DNA of 52,534 nucleotides from assembly GCF_000276605.1 (NCBI RefSeq), contig NZ_AKJX01000095.1:1-52534 (forward strand). Reading direction: 5' to 3'. The notes beneath the pieces are model-generated. The model was given only the letters and a program-made list of their open reading frames with translations. It ran no database searches and had not been told where the DNA came from. Below are positions 36,405 through 45,687 of the stretch, one piece after another (the stretch's first letter is position 1; each line of letters starts with the position of its first letter). The DNA comes from Acidovorax sp. CF316 (GTDB taxonomy: Bacteria; Pseudomonadota; Gammaproteobacteria; Burkholderiales; Burkholderiaceae_C). The translations under genes were made by a program, and so were the position numbers.

Positions 36405-36429
36405 CAAAACGGCCCTCGAGAGGGCCGTT
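36405..36429 (-). terminator. Intrinsic terminator after lspA
   Basis: Perfect 9-bp stem AACGGCCCT / AGGGCCGTT with a 4-base loop (36408-36429). On the minus strand it is followed by TTTT and GC. It lies about 26 bp after the lspA stop and separates the ribF-ileS-lspA operon from the LacI operon promoter. Confidence 0.8.
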
Positions 36430-36454
36430 CAGGAATGCGGGAGCAGGGGGGCGG

Positions 36455-36961
36455 CTACTTCGCTTTCTTCATCCGCAGCAGCTCGTCGAGCACCAGGCAC
36501 ACCGCGCCTACGGTGATGGCCGAGTCCGCCAGATTGAAGGCCGGGAAGTGCCAGCCGCGTGCGTAGAAGTCCAGGAAGTCGACCACGTAGCCGTGCATCA
36601 GCCGGTCCACCACGTTGCCCACGGCACCGCCCAGGATGCTCGACAGCGCAAAGCAGAACAGCTTCTGTTCCGGATGCGCACGCAGCTGCCACACGATGAA
36701 CAGGGTGGCGGCCACGCCGATGCCGGTGAAGGCCCAGCGCTGCCAGCCCCCGGCATCGGCCAGGAAGGAGAAGGCCGCGCCCGTGTTGTGCGCGCGCACG
36801 ATGTTGAAGAAGCTGGTGATGGGGGTCGCGTCGCCCAGGCGGTAGGCATCCAGGATCAGCGACTTGGTGATCTGGTCGGCGACCAGGATCACCAGCGCCC
36901 AGGCCAGCCAGGGCCACATGCGGCCCAGGGCCGAGGTGGGGGTGCTGCTTGCTGCTGCCAT
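36455..36961 (-). CDS. lspA: Lipoprotein signal peptidase (signal peptidase II)
   Basis: This 168-residue inner-membrane aspartic protease removes signal peptides from lipidated prolipoproteins. It has four predicted helices and the conserved boxes NVVDR (about 116-120), VVDFLDF (D128) and FNLADSAIT (D146); D128 and D146 correspond to the catalytic dyad. The asparagine motif [11 protein letters not shown] is also conserved. The start ATG shares one base with the ileS stop (TGATG), the usual translational coupling of this operon. Its substrates are then sorted by the Lol system encoded at 1829-5072. Confidence 0.95.
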   Translation of the reverse strand: MAAASSTPTSALGRMWPWLAWALVILVADQITKSLILDAYRLGDATPITSFFNIVRAHNTGAAFSFLADAGGWQRWAFTGIGVAATLFIVWQLRAHPEQKLFCFALSSILGGAVGNVVDRLMHGYVVDFLDFYARGWHFPAFNLADSAITVGAVCLVLDELLRMKKAK

Positions 36962-39819
36962 CACGCGTGCACCCGGCTTTCGCCGGCGCCATACAGGTTG
37001 CTCGTGCAGCGGCCGCAGATCGTCGGGTGGGCGGCATCCTGGCCCACGTCGGCGCGGTAGTGCCAGCAGCGGTCGCACTTGGCGTCGGCGCTGGGCTTGA
37101 CGCTGATCTGCAGGGCACCGCCGGCCACCAGCTCGACGGCCGAGGTGATGAACACGAAGCGCAGGTCCTCGCCCAGGCTGGCCAGCAGGGAGTGGTCCTC
37201 GGGCGCTGCGGTGAGTACCACGCTGGCCTGCAGCGACGAGCCCACCTGGCCGTCGGCCCGCAGCACCTCGATCTGCTTGTTCACCCCATCGCGGATCTCG
37301 CGCAGGCGCGCCCACTTGGCCAGCAGGCCTTCGTCGGCACCAGCGATGGAGCCGTAGGTCTCCACGAAGATGGAGTCGGAGGCGCCGAACACTTTCCACG
37401 CCTCTTCGGCCGTGAACGACAGGAACGGCGCCATCCAGCGCAGCATGGCGTGCGTGATCTGGTAGAGCGCGGTCTGCGCGCTGCGGCGTGCCAGGCTCTT
37501 GGGCGCCGTGGTGTACAGGCGGTCCTTGAGCACATCAAGGTAGAAGCCGCCCAGGTCTTCCGAGCAGTACAGCTGCAGCTTGGCAACCACGGGGTGGAAT
37601 TCGTAGACCTTGTAGTGCGCGAGCACCGTGGCCTGGAACTCGGCCGCACGCGTCAGCGCATAGCGGTCGATCTCCAGCATCTGGTCGAAAGGCACGGTGT
37701 CGGTGGCAGGGTCGAAATCGCTCACGTTGGCCAGCAGGAAGCGCAGCGTGTTGCGGATGCGGCGGTAGGCGTCGACCACGCGCGCGAGGATCTTCTCGTC
37801 GCCCGCGATGTCGCCTGAGTAGTCGCTGGCGGCCACCCACAGGCGGATGATCTCGGCGCCCAGCTTCTTGTTGATCTCCTGCGGGTCGATGCCGTTGCCC
37901 AGCGACTTGCTCATCTTGCGGCCCTGGCTGTCCACGGTGAAGCCGTGGGTCAGCAGGCCGCGGTAGGGCGCGCGGCCTTCCAGCGCGCTGGCCAGCAGCA
38001 GCGAGCTGTGGAACCAGCCGCGGTGCTGGTCATGGCCTTCCAGGTACAGGTCGGCCTCGGGGCCGGTGTCGTGGTGCACGTTGGGGTGCGTGCCGCGCAG
38101 CACGTGGAAGAAGGTGGAGCCGGAGTCGAACCACACCTCCAGGATGTCCGTGCTCTTGGTGTAGCAGGCTGCGTCCTCGGCGCCCAGGATCTCCTCGGGC
38201 GTCACGCGGCTCCAGGCCTCGATGCCGCCCTTCTCGACGATGTCGGCCGCCTGGTCCATGATCTCCATGGTGCGCGGGTGCAGCTCGCCCGAATCCTTGT
38301 GCAGGAAGAAGGGGATGGGCACGCCCCAGCTGCGCTGGCGCGAGATGCACCAGTCGGGCCGCCCGGAGATCATGTCGTGCAGGCGGGTCTTGCCGTTCTC
38401 GGGGTAGAAGCTGGTGTGCTCGATGGCGTCCAGCGCGATCTGGCGCAGCGTCTTGGCGGGCTTCTCGCCGGCCTTGGTGAACACGCCTTCGCCCTCGTCC
38501 ATGCGGATGAACCACTGCGCGGCTGCGCGGTAGATCACCGGCGTCTTGTGGCGCCAGCAGTGCGGGTAGCTGTGGGTGATGTCCTTGGTGGCCATGAGGC
38601 GGCCGGCGTTGCGCAGCGCCTCGATGATCACGGGCACGGCCTTCCAGATGTGCTGGCCGCCGAACAGCGGGAAATCGGCCGCATAGGTGCCGTTGCCCTG
38701 CACGGGGTTCAGGATGTCCTCGAGCGCGAGGCCATGGGCGCGGCAGGAGTTGAAGTCCTCCAGCCCGTAGGCGGGCGAGGAGTGCACGATACCGGTGCCA
38801 TCATCGGCCGTGGCGTAGTCGGCCAGGTAGACGGGCGAGAGGCGGCGGTAGCCGGCATCGACGTCGTACAGCGGGTGCTCGAATTCCAGCCCGCCCAGGT
38901 TCTTGCCGGCCGTGGTGGCCAGCACCTGGCCGGTGAGGCCATAGCGCTCCAGGCACGAGGCCACGAGCGGCTCGGCCACGAGCAGCAGGCGCTCGCCGGC
39001 ATCCACCAGCGCATAGCTGATCTCGGGATTCAGGTTCAGCGCCTGGTTGGCGGGGATGGTCCAGGCGGTCGTGGTCCAGATCACCACGAAGGCATCCTTG
39101 GCCAGCGCCGGCAGGCCGAAGGCGGTGGCCAGCTTGGCGGGCTCGTGCGCCTTGAAGGCCACGTCCAGCGTGGTGCTCTTCTTGTCGGCGTATTCGATCT
39201 CGAACTCGGCCAGCGAGCTGCCGCAGTCGAAGCACCAGTACACGGGCTTGAGGCCGCGGTACACGAAGCCGCGCTCCATCACGCGCTTGAACGCACGGAT
39301 CTCGCCCGCCTCGTTGGCGAAGTTCATGGTCTTGTAGGGGTTGTCCCATTCGCCGAGCACGCCCAGGCGCTGGAAGTCGCCCATCTGCTGCGCGATCTGT
39401 TCCGTGGCGTAGGCGCGGCTCTTGGCCTGCATGTCGTCGCGGCTCAGGTTGCGGCCGTGCTTCTTCTCGATGGCGTTCTCGATCGGCAGGCCATGGCAGT
39501 CCCAGCCGGGCACGTACAGCGCGTCGAAGCCCTCGAGCTGGCGCGCCTTGGTGATCATGTCCTTGAGGATCTTGTTGACCGCGTGGCCCATGTGGATCTG
39601 GCCGTTGGCATAGGGCGGGCCGTCGTGCAGGATGAACTTGGGCGCGCCGCAGCGCGCGTCGCGCAGGCGCTTGTACAGGCCCTTGTCCTCCCACTCCTTG
39701 ACCCAGCCCGGCTCGCGCTTGGGCAGGTCGCCGCGCATGGGGAAGGGGGTGTCGGGCAGGTTCAGGGTGCTGCGGTAATCCGGGGCGGTGGATTCGGTGG
39801 TACTGGCGTTGTCGGACAT
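36961..39819 (-). CDS. ileS: Isoleucyl-tRNA synthetase
   Basis: This 952-residue class-I aminoacyl-tRNA synthetase charges tRNA-Ile. The HIGH box reads HMGH in [15 protein letters not shown] (about 65-79), the KMSKS box is [11 protein letters not shown] (about 630), and an editing domain lies between. The C-terminal zinc cluster has CDRCW and ICGRC, typical of the bacterial type-1 enzyme. It sits in the classic ribF-ileS-lspA order, 113 bp after ribF and overlapping lspA by one base. Length and motifs are normal. Confidence 0.97.
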   Translation of the reverse strand: MSDNASTTESTAPDYRSTLNLPDTPFPMRGDLPKREPGWVKEWEDKGLYKRLRDARCGAPKFILHDGPPYANGQIHMGHAVNKILKDMITKARQLEGFDALYVPGWDCHGLPIENAIEKKHGRNLSRDDMQAKSRAYATEQIAQQMGDFQRLGVLGEWDNPYKTMNFANEAGEIRAFKRVMERGFVYRGLKPVYWCFDCGSSLAEFEIEYADKKSTTLDVAFKAHEPAKLATAFGLPALAKDAFVVIWTTTAWTIPANQALNLNPEISYALVDAGERLLLVAEPLVASCLERYGLTGQVLATTAGKNLGGLEFEHPLYDVDAGYRRLSPVYLADYATADDGTGIVHSSPAYGLEDFNSCRAHGLALEDILNPVQGNGTYAADFPLFGGQHIWKAVPVIIEALRNAGRLMATKDITHSYPHCWRHKTPVIYRAAAQWFIRMDEGEGVFTKAGEKPAKTLRQIALDAIEHTSFYPENGKTRLHDMISGRPDWCISRQRSWGVPIPFFLHKDSGELHPRTMEIMDQAADIVEKGGIEAWSRVTPEEILGAEDAACYTKSTDILEVWFDSGSTFFHVLRGTHPNVHHDTGPEADLYLEGHDQHRGWFHSSLLLASALEGRAPYRGLLTHGFTVDSQGRKMSKSLGNGIDPQEINKKLGAEIIRLWVAASDYSGDIAGDEKILARVVDAYRRIRNTLRFLLANVSDFDPATDTVPFDQMLEIDRYALTRAAEFQATVLAHYKVYEFHPVVAKLQLYCSEDLGGFYLDVLKDRLYTTAPKSLARRSAQTALYQITHAMLRWMAPFLSFTAEEAWKVFGASDSIFVETYGSIAGADEGLLAKWARLREIRDGVNKQIEVLRADGQVGSSLQASVVLTAAPEDHSLLASLGEDLRFVFITSAVELVAGGALQISVKPSADAKCDRCWHYRADVGQDAAHPTICGRCTSNLYGAGESRVHA

Positions 39820-39932
39820 GGGGGAGCCTTAAAACGGGGCATTCCGGGGCAGGCCCGGAGCAAAAGCGGGAAGAAAGAAGGGGTGTGGGGAGGTATCCGG
39901 CCTGCAGGGCAGGCGCTGCGCAGGCAGCCCCC

Positions 39933-40985
39933 TCAAATTCGGTCGCGCGTGGTCTGGCGCCGGGTCTCGGTGTGGTTGGTGGGTGCGTGGGCCGACGCGA
40001 AATAGGCGCGCGCATCCGCACAGTCCTTGGCAATGCCCGTCGTCAGGGCATCCAGACCGTCGTACTTGAGCTCGTCGTGCAGTTTGTGCAGCAGTTCCAC
40101 CCGCACGATTTTACCGTACGCCCCTTCGGCCCCCAGATCGGCGGGCCATTGCAGGCAATGCGTCTCCAGCAGCACGCGCCCGCCGTTCACGTCGTCGGGG
40201 TCCAGCGAGGGGCGAACGCCCAGGTTGGCCACGCCCGGCAGCGGGGTCTCGCCCAGGCCGTGCACGAGCACGGCGAAGATGCCGCTGGCGGCGGGTTTCC
40301 AGTGGGCAAAGCGCAGGTTCAGCGTGCGAAAACCGTCGCCCGCACCCTCGGCCGTGGCACCCAGTTCGCGCCCGAGCTTGCGGCCATGCACCACGTGGCC
40401 CGAGATGGAGTACGGCCGGCCCAGCAACCGGGCGGCGGCCTCCATGTCGCCCTGGCCCAGCGCCTGGCGCACGGCCGAACTCGACACGCGCAGCCCGTGC
40501 ACCTCGTAGCTGTTCATGCGTGCCACGTCGAAGCCCCGGGTCTGGCCCGTGGCGTCCAGCAGCGCGTAGTCGCCCGCGCGCTGGGCGCCGAAGCGGAAGT
40601 CGTCGCCCACCAGCACATAGCGCGCGCCCAGACCCCGGACCAGCACCTCGTCGATGAAGGCCTGGGGCGACTGGGCGGCCAGCCGCGCGTCGAAGGGCAG
40701 GACCACCGTCTGCTGCACCCCGCAGCGTGCCAGTTCGGTGAGCTTGTCGCGCAGGGTGCCTATGCGCGCGGGTGCCAGCTCGGGCTTGTGCAGGGCCCCG
40801 GCAAAGTAGTCGCGCGGGTGGGGCTCGAAGGTCAGCACGCAGCTCTCCACCCCGCGATGGGCGGCCTCGCTGTTGAGTAGGGCCAGCATGGCCTGGTGGC
40901 CGCGGTGCACGCCATCGAAGTTGCCGATGGTCAGCGCGCAGGCGGGGGCGATGCCGGGGTGGTGGAATCCGCGGAAGATCTTCAT
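39933..40985 (-). CDS. ribF: Bifunctional riboflavin kinase / FAD synthetase
   Basis: This 350-residue enzyme makes FMN and then FAD from riboflavin. The N-terminal FAD-synthetase half has IGNFDGVHRGHQ (about 20-31). The C-terminal kinase half begins near GRPYSISGHVVHGRKLGREL and contains the FANL/NLG-type segment GVANLGVRPS and an E-TH motif (VLLETH). Start MKIFRGF at ATG 40985 is the normal N-terminus. It leads the ribF-ileS-lspA operon and is divergent from the HNH gene. Confidence 0.95.
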   Translation of the reverse strand: MKIFRGFHHPGIAPACALTIGNFDGVHRGHQAMLALLNSEAAHRGVESCVLTFEPHPRDYFAGALHKPELAPARIGTLRDKLTELARCGVQQTVVLPFDARLAAQSPQAFIDEVLVRGLGARYVLVGDDFRFGAQRAGDYALLDATGQTRGFDVARMNSYEVHGLRVSSSAVRQALGQGDMEAAARLLGRPYSISGHVVHGRKLGRELGATAEGAGDGFRTLNLRFAHWKPAASGIFAVLVHGLGETPLPGVANLGVRPSLDPDDVNGGRVLLETHCLQWPADLGAEGAYGKIVRVELLHKLHDELKYDGLDALTTGIAKDCADARAYFASAHAPTNHTETRRQTTRDRI

Positions 40986-41142
40986 TGATTTGTTATCTTT
41001 TTGATAGCAGCTTGGGCCGATGGGTAAAGCACCAGACGCCAATCTGTCACGAAAACAGAGTATATTGTGTACCACGGACTTCACAGCGCAGTGGGGTCCG
41101 CGAGACATCCGCGTTCCGATTCCTTGTGTTCATTCTTGTTCC
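40986..41142. promoter_or_regulatory. Divergent promoter region of ribF and the HNH gene
   Basis: An AT-rich spot at 41057-41066 reads AGTATATTGT on the plus strand and gives TATACT on the minus strand, so it could supply a -10 element to either direction. The part beside ribF (about 40986-41035, TTTTTGATAGCAGC and following) looks like a fragment of an AT-rich sequence I recall as dispersed between genes in Comamonadaceae; this needs a search. Exact promoters are not resolved. Confidence 0.35.
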
Positions 41143-41148
41143 AGGAGG
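41143..41148 (+). promoter_or_regulatory. Ribosome binding site deciding the TTG start of the HNH gene
   Basis: AGGAGG, fully complementary to the 16S rRNA tail, lies six bases before TTG 41155. The in-frame ATG at 41020 has no such site and would add 45 unconserved residues. Confidence 0.8.
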
Positions 41149-41154
41149 CGTGTT

Positions 41155-41712
41155 TTGAAGGTCTTGAAGCTGTCAGCCCAGGGGCTGCCCCAGTCGTGGA
41201 TATCGCTGGAGCAGGCCGTCACCCATTACGCAGCCGGCGAAGTGCGCTGGGAGTCCGGCGGCGAGGTCGCGCTTTTTCGCGGCGGCTACAACGCCGTCAC
41301 GGGCGAGCAGTCGGTGATCGCCGTCAACAGCATCATCGGCACCAAGGGCGTACCCAGCATCAACCCCTTCGACCTCAAGCCGGGCCTGACCAACAGCAAG
41401 CTCTTCATCCGCGACCGCAACGTGTGCGCCTACTGCGGCGGGCATTTCCACGAAGACAACCTCACGCGCGAACACATCGTGCCCTTCGCGCGCAACGGAC
41501 AGGACCACTGGATGAATGTGGTCACGGCCTGCCGCCCCTGCAACCACCGCAAGGGGCCGCGCACCCCGGAGCAGGCGCACATGCCGCTGCTCTACGCGCC
41601 CTACGTGCCCAGCCTGTGGGAAGACTTCATCCTGCGCAACAGAAGAATTCTTGCAGACCAGATGGAATTCCTGATGGCACACGTCCCCAAGTCCTCTCGT
41701 CTGTTGGCTTAG
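41155..41712 (+). CDS. HNH endonuclease family protein
   Basis: This 185-residue protein begins at TTG 41155 (read MKVLKLSAQGLPQ). The C-terminal half has a zinc-bound HNH nuclease motif: CAYCGGHF (first CxxC), TREHIVPFARNGQDHWMNVV (catalytic His region) and ACRPCNHRKGPRTP (second CxxC plus N and H). This small single-domain type is widespread and conserved in beta-proteobacteria, suggesting a house-keeping or nucleic-acid processing role rather than mobile-element homing. The function is unproven. No phage or restriction genes are nearby. Confidence 0.88.
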   Translation: MKVLKLSAQGLPQSWISLEQAVTHYAAGEVRWESGGEVALFRGGYNAVTGEQSVIAVNSIIGTKGVPSINPFDLKPGLTNSKLFIRDRNVCAYCGGHFHEDNLTREHIVPFARNGQDHWMNVVTACRPCNHRKGPRTPEQAHMPLLYAPYVPSLWEDFILRNRRILADQMEFLMAHVPKSSRLLA

Positions 41713-41722
41713 TTGGCGGAGC

Positions 41723-41816
41723 GGCCAATACGACCCCGCTGGCGTCGTTGCTCCGTCTTGCCGTACTTTCAGTACTGTCTGCGACGGAGCGCCTAGCCAT
41801 CGAGGCCGTCTTGGCC
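41723..41816. repeat. Long imperfect inverted repeat between convergent genes
   Basis: Nested arms: GGCCAATACGAC (41723-41734) with GCCGTCTTGGCC (41805-41816), 10 of 12 pairing; GCTCCGTC (41750-41757) with GACGGAGC (41783-41790), perfect; GTACT (41763-41767) with AGTAC (41771-41775), perfect, loop TTC. The whole could fold into one cruciform of about 94 bases. It looks like a REP- or MITE-like intergenic element. Confidence 0.65.
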
Positions 41817-41821
41817 ACTCT

Positions 41822-41850
41822 TGGGGTAAATGCAAACCCCAGGTGCTTTT
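41822..41850 (+). terminator. Possible terminator of the HNH gene
   Basis: TGGGGT (41822-41827) pairs with ACCCCA (41836-41841), followed five bases later by TTTT (41847-41850). The stem is short and the T-tract is offset, so the call is tentative. Confidence 0.4.
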
Positions 41851-41851
41851 C

Positions 41852-43252
41852 TTAGTAGGTGAACTCCAGGAACACCAAGTGACCGCTGGCTGCGGGCCAG
41901 GTCTGTCCCACCACCCGCTCGCCATTGAACTGCGCGGCCACGCTGCGCTGGGCCGCCCCTTCGGGCTTGATCTTGGCCGAGGCCGCGCCGGCGCCGGCCG
42001 GCACGCCCACGGGGGGCACACCGTCGAACAGCATCTGGTCGCGCTCAGGGTCCAGGTAGCCGCGGGGGCGCGTCATGCTGACCACGCTGGCGGCGGTCTT
42101 GTCGGCATCGGCGATACGCTCGGCGCGCAGGTGCACGATGGTGCTGCTGCGCGGAAAGCCGCTGCGGTAGATGTGGGTGGTGGCGTAGCCGGGTGCGGTG
42201 ATGGCGAACTCGAGCGGTGCGCCGGTGGGCACCACCAGGGGGCCCCACTGGCCATCGGCCGCCACGGTGGTGCGCAGCAGGGCGTTGCCGCTGCGGGCAC
42301 CCGTGGCCGGGTCGGTGGCATAGACCTCCAGCTGGGCGCCGGGCAGGGGCAGGTTGTTGCTGAAATTGCCGGTCTTGGCATCGAGCGGGTCCACGCCCAG
42401 GCCGGTGACCTTGCCCGACAGGGCCACACGCGCCTCATTGGCAATGACGGCTGCCGCAGGTGCCTTGCCGGTAATGAACTGGTAGGCGGCTGCAAACGCG
42501 GCCTGCGAGTACGAGGTCTCGCGGTGGTCGATGCGCGGGAGCACCACGTTGGTCGCGCCCTTGAGCTCGGGGCCGGCCGCCGTGACATTCGTGGCCGTGC
42601 CCTTCTGGCCGATCCACAGGCCGTCGGGCTGGGCGAACTTGTCGTTGCCGTCCGAGCGCACGGTCAACCAGCGCACGGGGCCGGTGACCTCATCGCCTGC
42701 GGCGTTCTTGGGCGCGTTCAGGCCCTTGAGGAAGGGGCCGGTGCCCGCGAACTCGTTGCCTTCGCGAAAGCCCGGGATCGCCCAGACGCCATGGTTGGGC
42801 GTGCCGCCCAGAATGGCATGGCTCACGGTCTGGTCGCCGCCGCCGTTCTGGATGTAGTTGCGGATCGCATTGCCGCCACGCGAGTTGCCGATCAGCACCA
42901 CCTTGCTGGCGCCCGTGGCCTGGCGCACCTTGTCCACCTCGGCCTTGAGGTAGGCCATGTGCTCGGCCGCCGAGGTGCGGCCGGGCTGGGCTTTGCCGTC
43001 GTCGTCACGGTTGAGCGGGTAGGGCACGTCGATGGCGTGCAGGCGCTCGCGCGGCCAGCCGTTGGACTCGAAGCGCCACGCCGTGGTCTGCCACAACGCC
43101 GCCGTGTCGCCGTTGCCATGCACGAAAACGATGGGCGGCAAGGCTTCTTGTGACGAGCCGGAGGTGGCGCAGCCCGTGAGGGCCAGCGCGGCAGTGGCTG
43201 CGGCGATCAGTGCCAAGCGGCGTTGCAGGGAAATCATCGTCGTCATCGTCAT
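41852..43252 (-). CDS. Alpha/beta-hydrolase lipoprotein (lipase/esterase-like)
   Basis: This 466-residue predicted lipoprotein has a lipobox LALTGC in its N-terminal signal. The alpha/beta-hydrolase domain (about 30-290) starts PPIVFVHGNGDT, has nucleophile elbow GNSRGGN (Ser) and a likely catalytic His in RIDHRETSYS. A C-terminal beta-rich part (about 300-466) resembles the extra domain of archaeal AFL-type lipases. Probable substrate is a lipid, polyester or other ester at the outer membrane. ATG 43252 has GGAG about 9 nt upstream; ATGs at 43246 and 43237 are alternatives. It follows two acyl-CoA dehydrogenase genes, but a terminator-like stem separates them. Confidence 0.82.
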   Translation of the reverse strand: MTMTTMISLQRRLALIAAATAALALTGCATSGSSQEALPPIVFVHGNGDTAALWQTTAWRFESNGWPRERLHAIDVPYPLNRDDDGKAQPGRTSAAEHMAYLKAEVDKVRQATGASKVVLIGNSRGGNAIRNYIQNGGGDQTVSHAILGGTPNHGVWAIPGFREGNEFAGTGPFLKGLNAPKNAAGDEVTGPVRWLTVRSDGNDKFAQPDGLWIGQKGTATNVTAAGPELKGATNVVLPRIDHRETSYSQAAFAAAYQFITGKAPAAAVIANEARVALSGKVTGLGVDPLDAKTGNFSNNLPLPGAQLEVYATDPATGARSGNALLRTTVAADGQWGPLVVPTGAPLEFAITAPGYATTHIYRSGFPRSSTIVHLRAERIADADKTAASVVSMTRPRGYLDPERDQMLFDGVPPVGVPAGAGAASAKIKPEGAAQRSVAAQFNGERVVGQTWPAASGHLVFLEFTY

Positions 43253-43272
43253 CGTGTTCTTCTCCAGAAATG

Positions 43273-43301
43273 AAAAATGCCCGTGGACCGGGTGATCCAC
43301 G
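43273..43301 (-). terminator. Possible terminator after the acyl-CoA dehydrogenase pair
   Basis: On the minus strand, CGTGGA / TCCACG (6-bp stem, 8-base loop) is followed by GGCA and TTTTT. It lies about 30 bp past the stop at 43332 and just before the hydrolase ribosome site. Confidence 0.5.
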
Positions 43302-43331
43302 AGCATGTCATGCGGGTGTTACGTGCCTGCG

Positions 43332-44447
43332 TCAGGCAAACACGCCAGCCGTGTCCTGCATGCGGGCCGACACCTCGCCCAGGTGGTGCAGCGTGTCGCC
43401 AAAGGCCATTTCCAGCTGCGTGAGTTTCTTGAAGTAGTGGCTGCCGATGTACTCGTCGGTCACGCCGATGCCGCCGTGCAGCTGCACCGATTGCTGGCCC
43501 ACGAAGCGCATGGACTGGCCCAGCTGCACCTTGGCGCGGGCCATGGCCGCGCGGCGCTCGGCGGCGGGGGCACCCAGCTTGAGGCTGGCGTAATAGCTCA
43601 TCGAGCGGGCCAGCTCGAGCTGCATCTTCATGTCGGCCACGCGGTGGCGCAGGGCCTGGAAGCTCGAGATCAGCACGCCGAACTGCTTGCGCTGGTTCAT
43701 GTACTCCACCGTGGCGGCCACGGTCTTGTCCATCACGCCCACGGCTTCGGCGCAGGTGGCGGCAATGCCGGTGTCCACGGCCAGTTCCAGCGCGGCCAGG
43801 CCGTCGGTGGTGACCAGGGTGGCGGGGGCATTGGCCAGTTGCACTTCGGCGGCGCGGCTGCCGTCCTGCGTGACGTAGCCCTTCGTGGCCACGCCGCTGG
43901 CCGAGCGCTCCACCAGGAACAGCGCGATCTTGCCGTCCAGCTGGGCCGGTACGAGGAAGGCGTCGGCCTGGTCGCCCGCGGCGACGATGCTCTTGGTACC
44001 GGTCACGCTGTGGCCACCGGCGGCTGCCGTGGCCTTGGCATCGCACACATCCAGGCGGTAGCGCGCCTTGCGCTCCTGCTGGGCCAGCACCACCAGGGCT
44101 TCGCCGCTGGCCACGCGGGGCAGCCAGGCGCCCTGCACCTCGGCCGGTGCATACTGCGACAGCACGGCACTGGCGATGAAGGCCTGTGCCAGGGGCTCGA
44201 GCACCATGCCGCGTCCCAGTTCCTCGGCCACCACCATCGCATCGATGGCGGTCTGGCCCAGGCCGCCGTTGTCCTCAGGCACGGTCAGTGCCGTCAAGCC
44301 GAGCTCGGCCAGTTCATTCCAGGCGTCGCGCGAGAAGCCACCGGCCTCCACCGCCGCACGGCGGCGCTCGAAGCTGTAGCCCTTGTCCACCCACTTGCGC
44401 ACGGCGTCGCGCAGCTGTTCCTGGTCGTCGGAAAAATCGAAATCCAT
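43332..44447 (-). CDS. Acyl-CoA dehydrogenase, small-subunit (PimD-like)
   Basis: This 371-residue protein has the acyl-CoA dehydrogenase fold, beginning MDFDFSDDQEQLRDAVRKWV. It contains ALTVPEDNGGLG and, near the C-terminus, VQLHGGIGVTDEYIGSHYF. The usual catalytic Glu positions are not recognisable: there is no Y-E-G near the end and no ER in the helix-G segment. The FAD-contacting middle part is also shortened. Such degenerate partners form heteromers with an active subunit, as in PimC/PimD or FadE-type pairs. The gene follows the larger subunit after 12 bp, so they are co-expressed. Confidence 0.88.
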   Translation of the reverse strand: MDFDFSDDQEQLRDAVRKWVDKGYSFERRRAAVEAGGFSRDAWNELAELGLTALTVPEDNGGLGQTAIDAMVVAEELGRGMVLEPLAQAFIASAVLSQYAPAEVQGAWLPRVASGEALVVLAQQERKARYRLDVCDAKATAAAGGHSVTGTKSIVAAGDQADAFLVPAQLDGKIALFLVERSASGVATKGYVTQDGSRAAEVQLANAPATLVTTDGLAALELAVDTGIAATCAEAVGVMDKTVAATVEYMNQRKQFGVLISSFQALRHRVADMKMQLELARSMSYYASLKLGAPAAERRAAMARAKVQLGQSMRFVGQQSVQLHGGIGVTDEYIGSHYFKKLTQLEMAFGDTLHHLGEVSARMQDTAGVFA

Positions 44448-44459
44448 GCTCTTGTCTCC

Positions 44460-45641
44460 TTAGCCCAGAACCGTCTGCGCAACGATGTTGCGCTGCACTT
44501 CGTTCGAGCCGCCGTAAATGGTGGTCTTGCGCAGGTTGAAGTAGGTCGATGCCAGGGGCGCATTGGCCACCTCGCCGCCAGGGAAATCGCCTTGCCAGCC
44601 GGCTTCCATGGCTTCCTCGATGAAGGGCAGTGCGAAGGGGCCGGCCGCCAGCATCATCAGCTCGGCATAGCGCTGCTGGATCTCGCTGCCGCGGATCTTG
44701 AGCAGGCCGGCGATGTCGAGCGAGTTCTTGCCCGACTTTTCGGCCGACAGCACGCGCAGCACCAGCATTTCGAGGGCCACGATGTCCACTTCGAGCAGGG
44801 CCACCTGGTCGCGAAAGCGCGTGTCATCCCACAGGCCTTCGGCCTTGGCGATGCGCTTCAGACGCTCCAGCTCGCGCTTGCTGCGGTTCACGTCGGCAAT
44901 GTTGGTGCGTTCGTGGCTCAAGAGGTGCTTGGCGTAGGTCCAGCCCTTGTTCTCTTCGCCGATCAGGTTCTCGGCCGGCACTTCGACGTTGTCGAAGAAC
45001 ACCTCGTTGACCTCGCACTCGCCGTCCAGCAGCTTGATCGGGCGCACGGTCACGCCGGGCGACTTCATGTCCAGCAGCAGGAAGGAGATGCCGGTCTGCG
45101 GCTTGCCCTCGGTGCTGGTGCGCACCAGGTTGAACATCCAGTCGCCGTACTGGCCCAGCGTGGTCCAGGTCTTCTGGCCGTTGACGATGTACTTGTCGCC
45201 CACGCGCTCGGCGCGGGTCTTGACCGAGGCCAGGTCCGAGCCCGAGCCCGGTTCGCTGTAGCCCTGGCTCCACCAGACTTCGCCGCTGGCGATGCCGGGC
45301 AGAAAGCGCTTTTGCTGCTCGGCATTGCCGAAGGCCATGATCACCGGGGCCACCATCACGGGGCCGAAGGGGATGATGCGCGGTGCGCCGGCGAGGGCGC
45401 ACTCTTCTTCGAACAAATGCTTTTGCACGGCGGTCCAGCCGGGGCCGCCGAATTCCTTGGGCCAGCCAAAGCCGAGCCAGCCCTTCTTGCCCAGTATCTT
45501 GGCCCAGCCCTGCAGGTCGTCTCGGGTCAGGCGCAAGGCGTTGTGCACCTTGTGGGAAATGGCGGGGGGCAGATTGCTGCGGACCCATGCGCGAACTTCG
45601 TCGCGGAAGGCCTGTTCTTCGGGGGTGAATGCGAGATCCAT
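44460..45641 (-). CDS. Acyl-CoA dehydrogenase, large-subunit (PimC-like)
   Basis: This 393-residue flavoenzyme should introduce the alpha-beta double bond into an acyl-CoA and pass electrons to ETF. Recognisable parts are WPKEFGGPGW, the FAD/acyl loop QGYSEPGSGSDLASVKTRA, the W-[TS]-T segment NGQKTWTTLGQ and the C-terminal IYGGSNEVQRNI. The Glu of the common I-Y-E-G is Gly here, while E244 (SHERTNIA) sits where isovaleryl-CoA dehydrogenase keeps its catalytic Glu. The paired small subunit gene follows. By analogy with PimCD the substrate may be a dicarboxylyl or branched acyl-CoA, which is inference. Confidence 0.92.
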   Translation of the reverse strand: MDLAFTPEEQAFRDEVRAWVRSNLPPAISHKVHNALRLTRDDLQGWAKILGKKGWLGFGWPKEFGGPGWTAVQKHLFEEECALAGAPRIIPFGPVMVAPVIMAFGNAEQQKRFLPGIASGEVWWSQGYSEPGSGSDLASVKTRAERVGDKYIVNGQKTWTTLGQYGDWMFNLVRTSTEGKPQTGISFLLLDMKSPGVTVRPIKLLDGECEVNEVFFDNVEVPAENLIGEENKGWTYAKHLLSHERTNIADVNRSKRELERLKRIAKAEGLWDDTRFRDQVALLEVDIVALEMLVLRVLSAEKSGKNSLDIAGLLKIRGSEIQQRYAELMMLAAGPFALPFIEEAMEAGWQGDFPGGEVANAPLASTYFNLRKTTIYGGSNEVQRNIVAQTVLG

Positions 45642-45687
45642 GCGGCTTGTCTCCTGAGAAGTCCTGTTTGTAGCACGGTCGTTCGTT

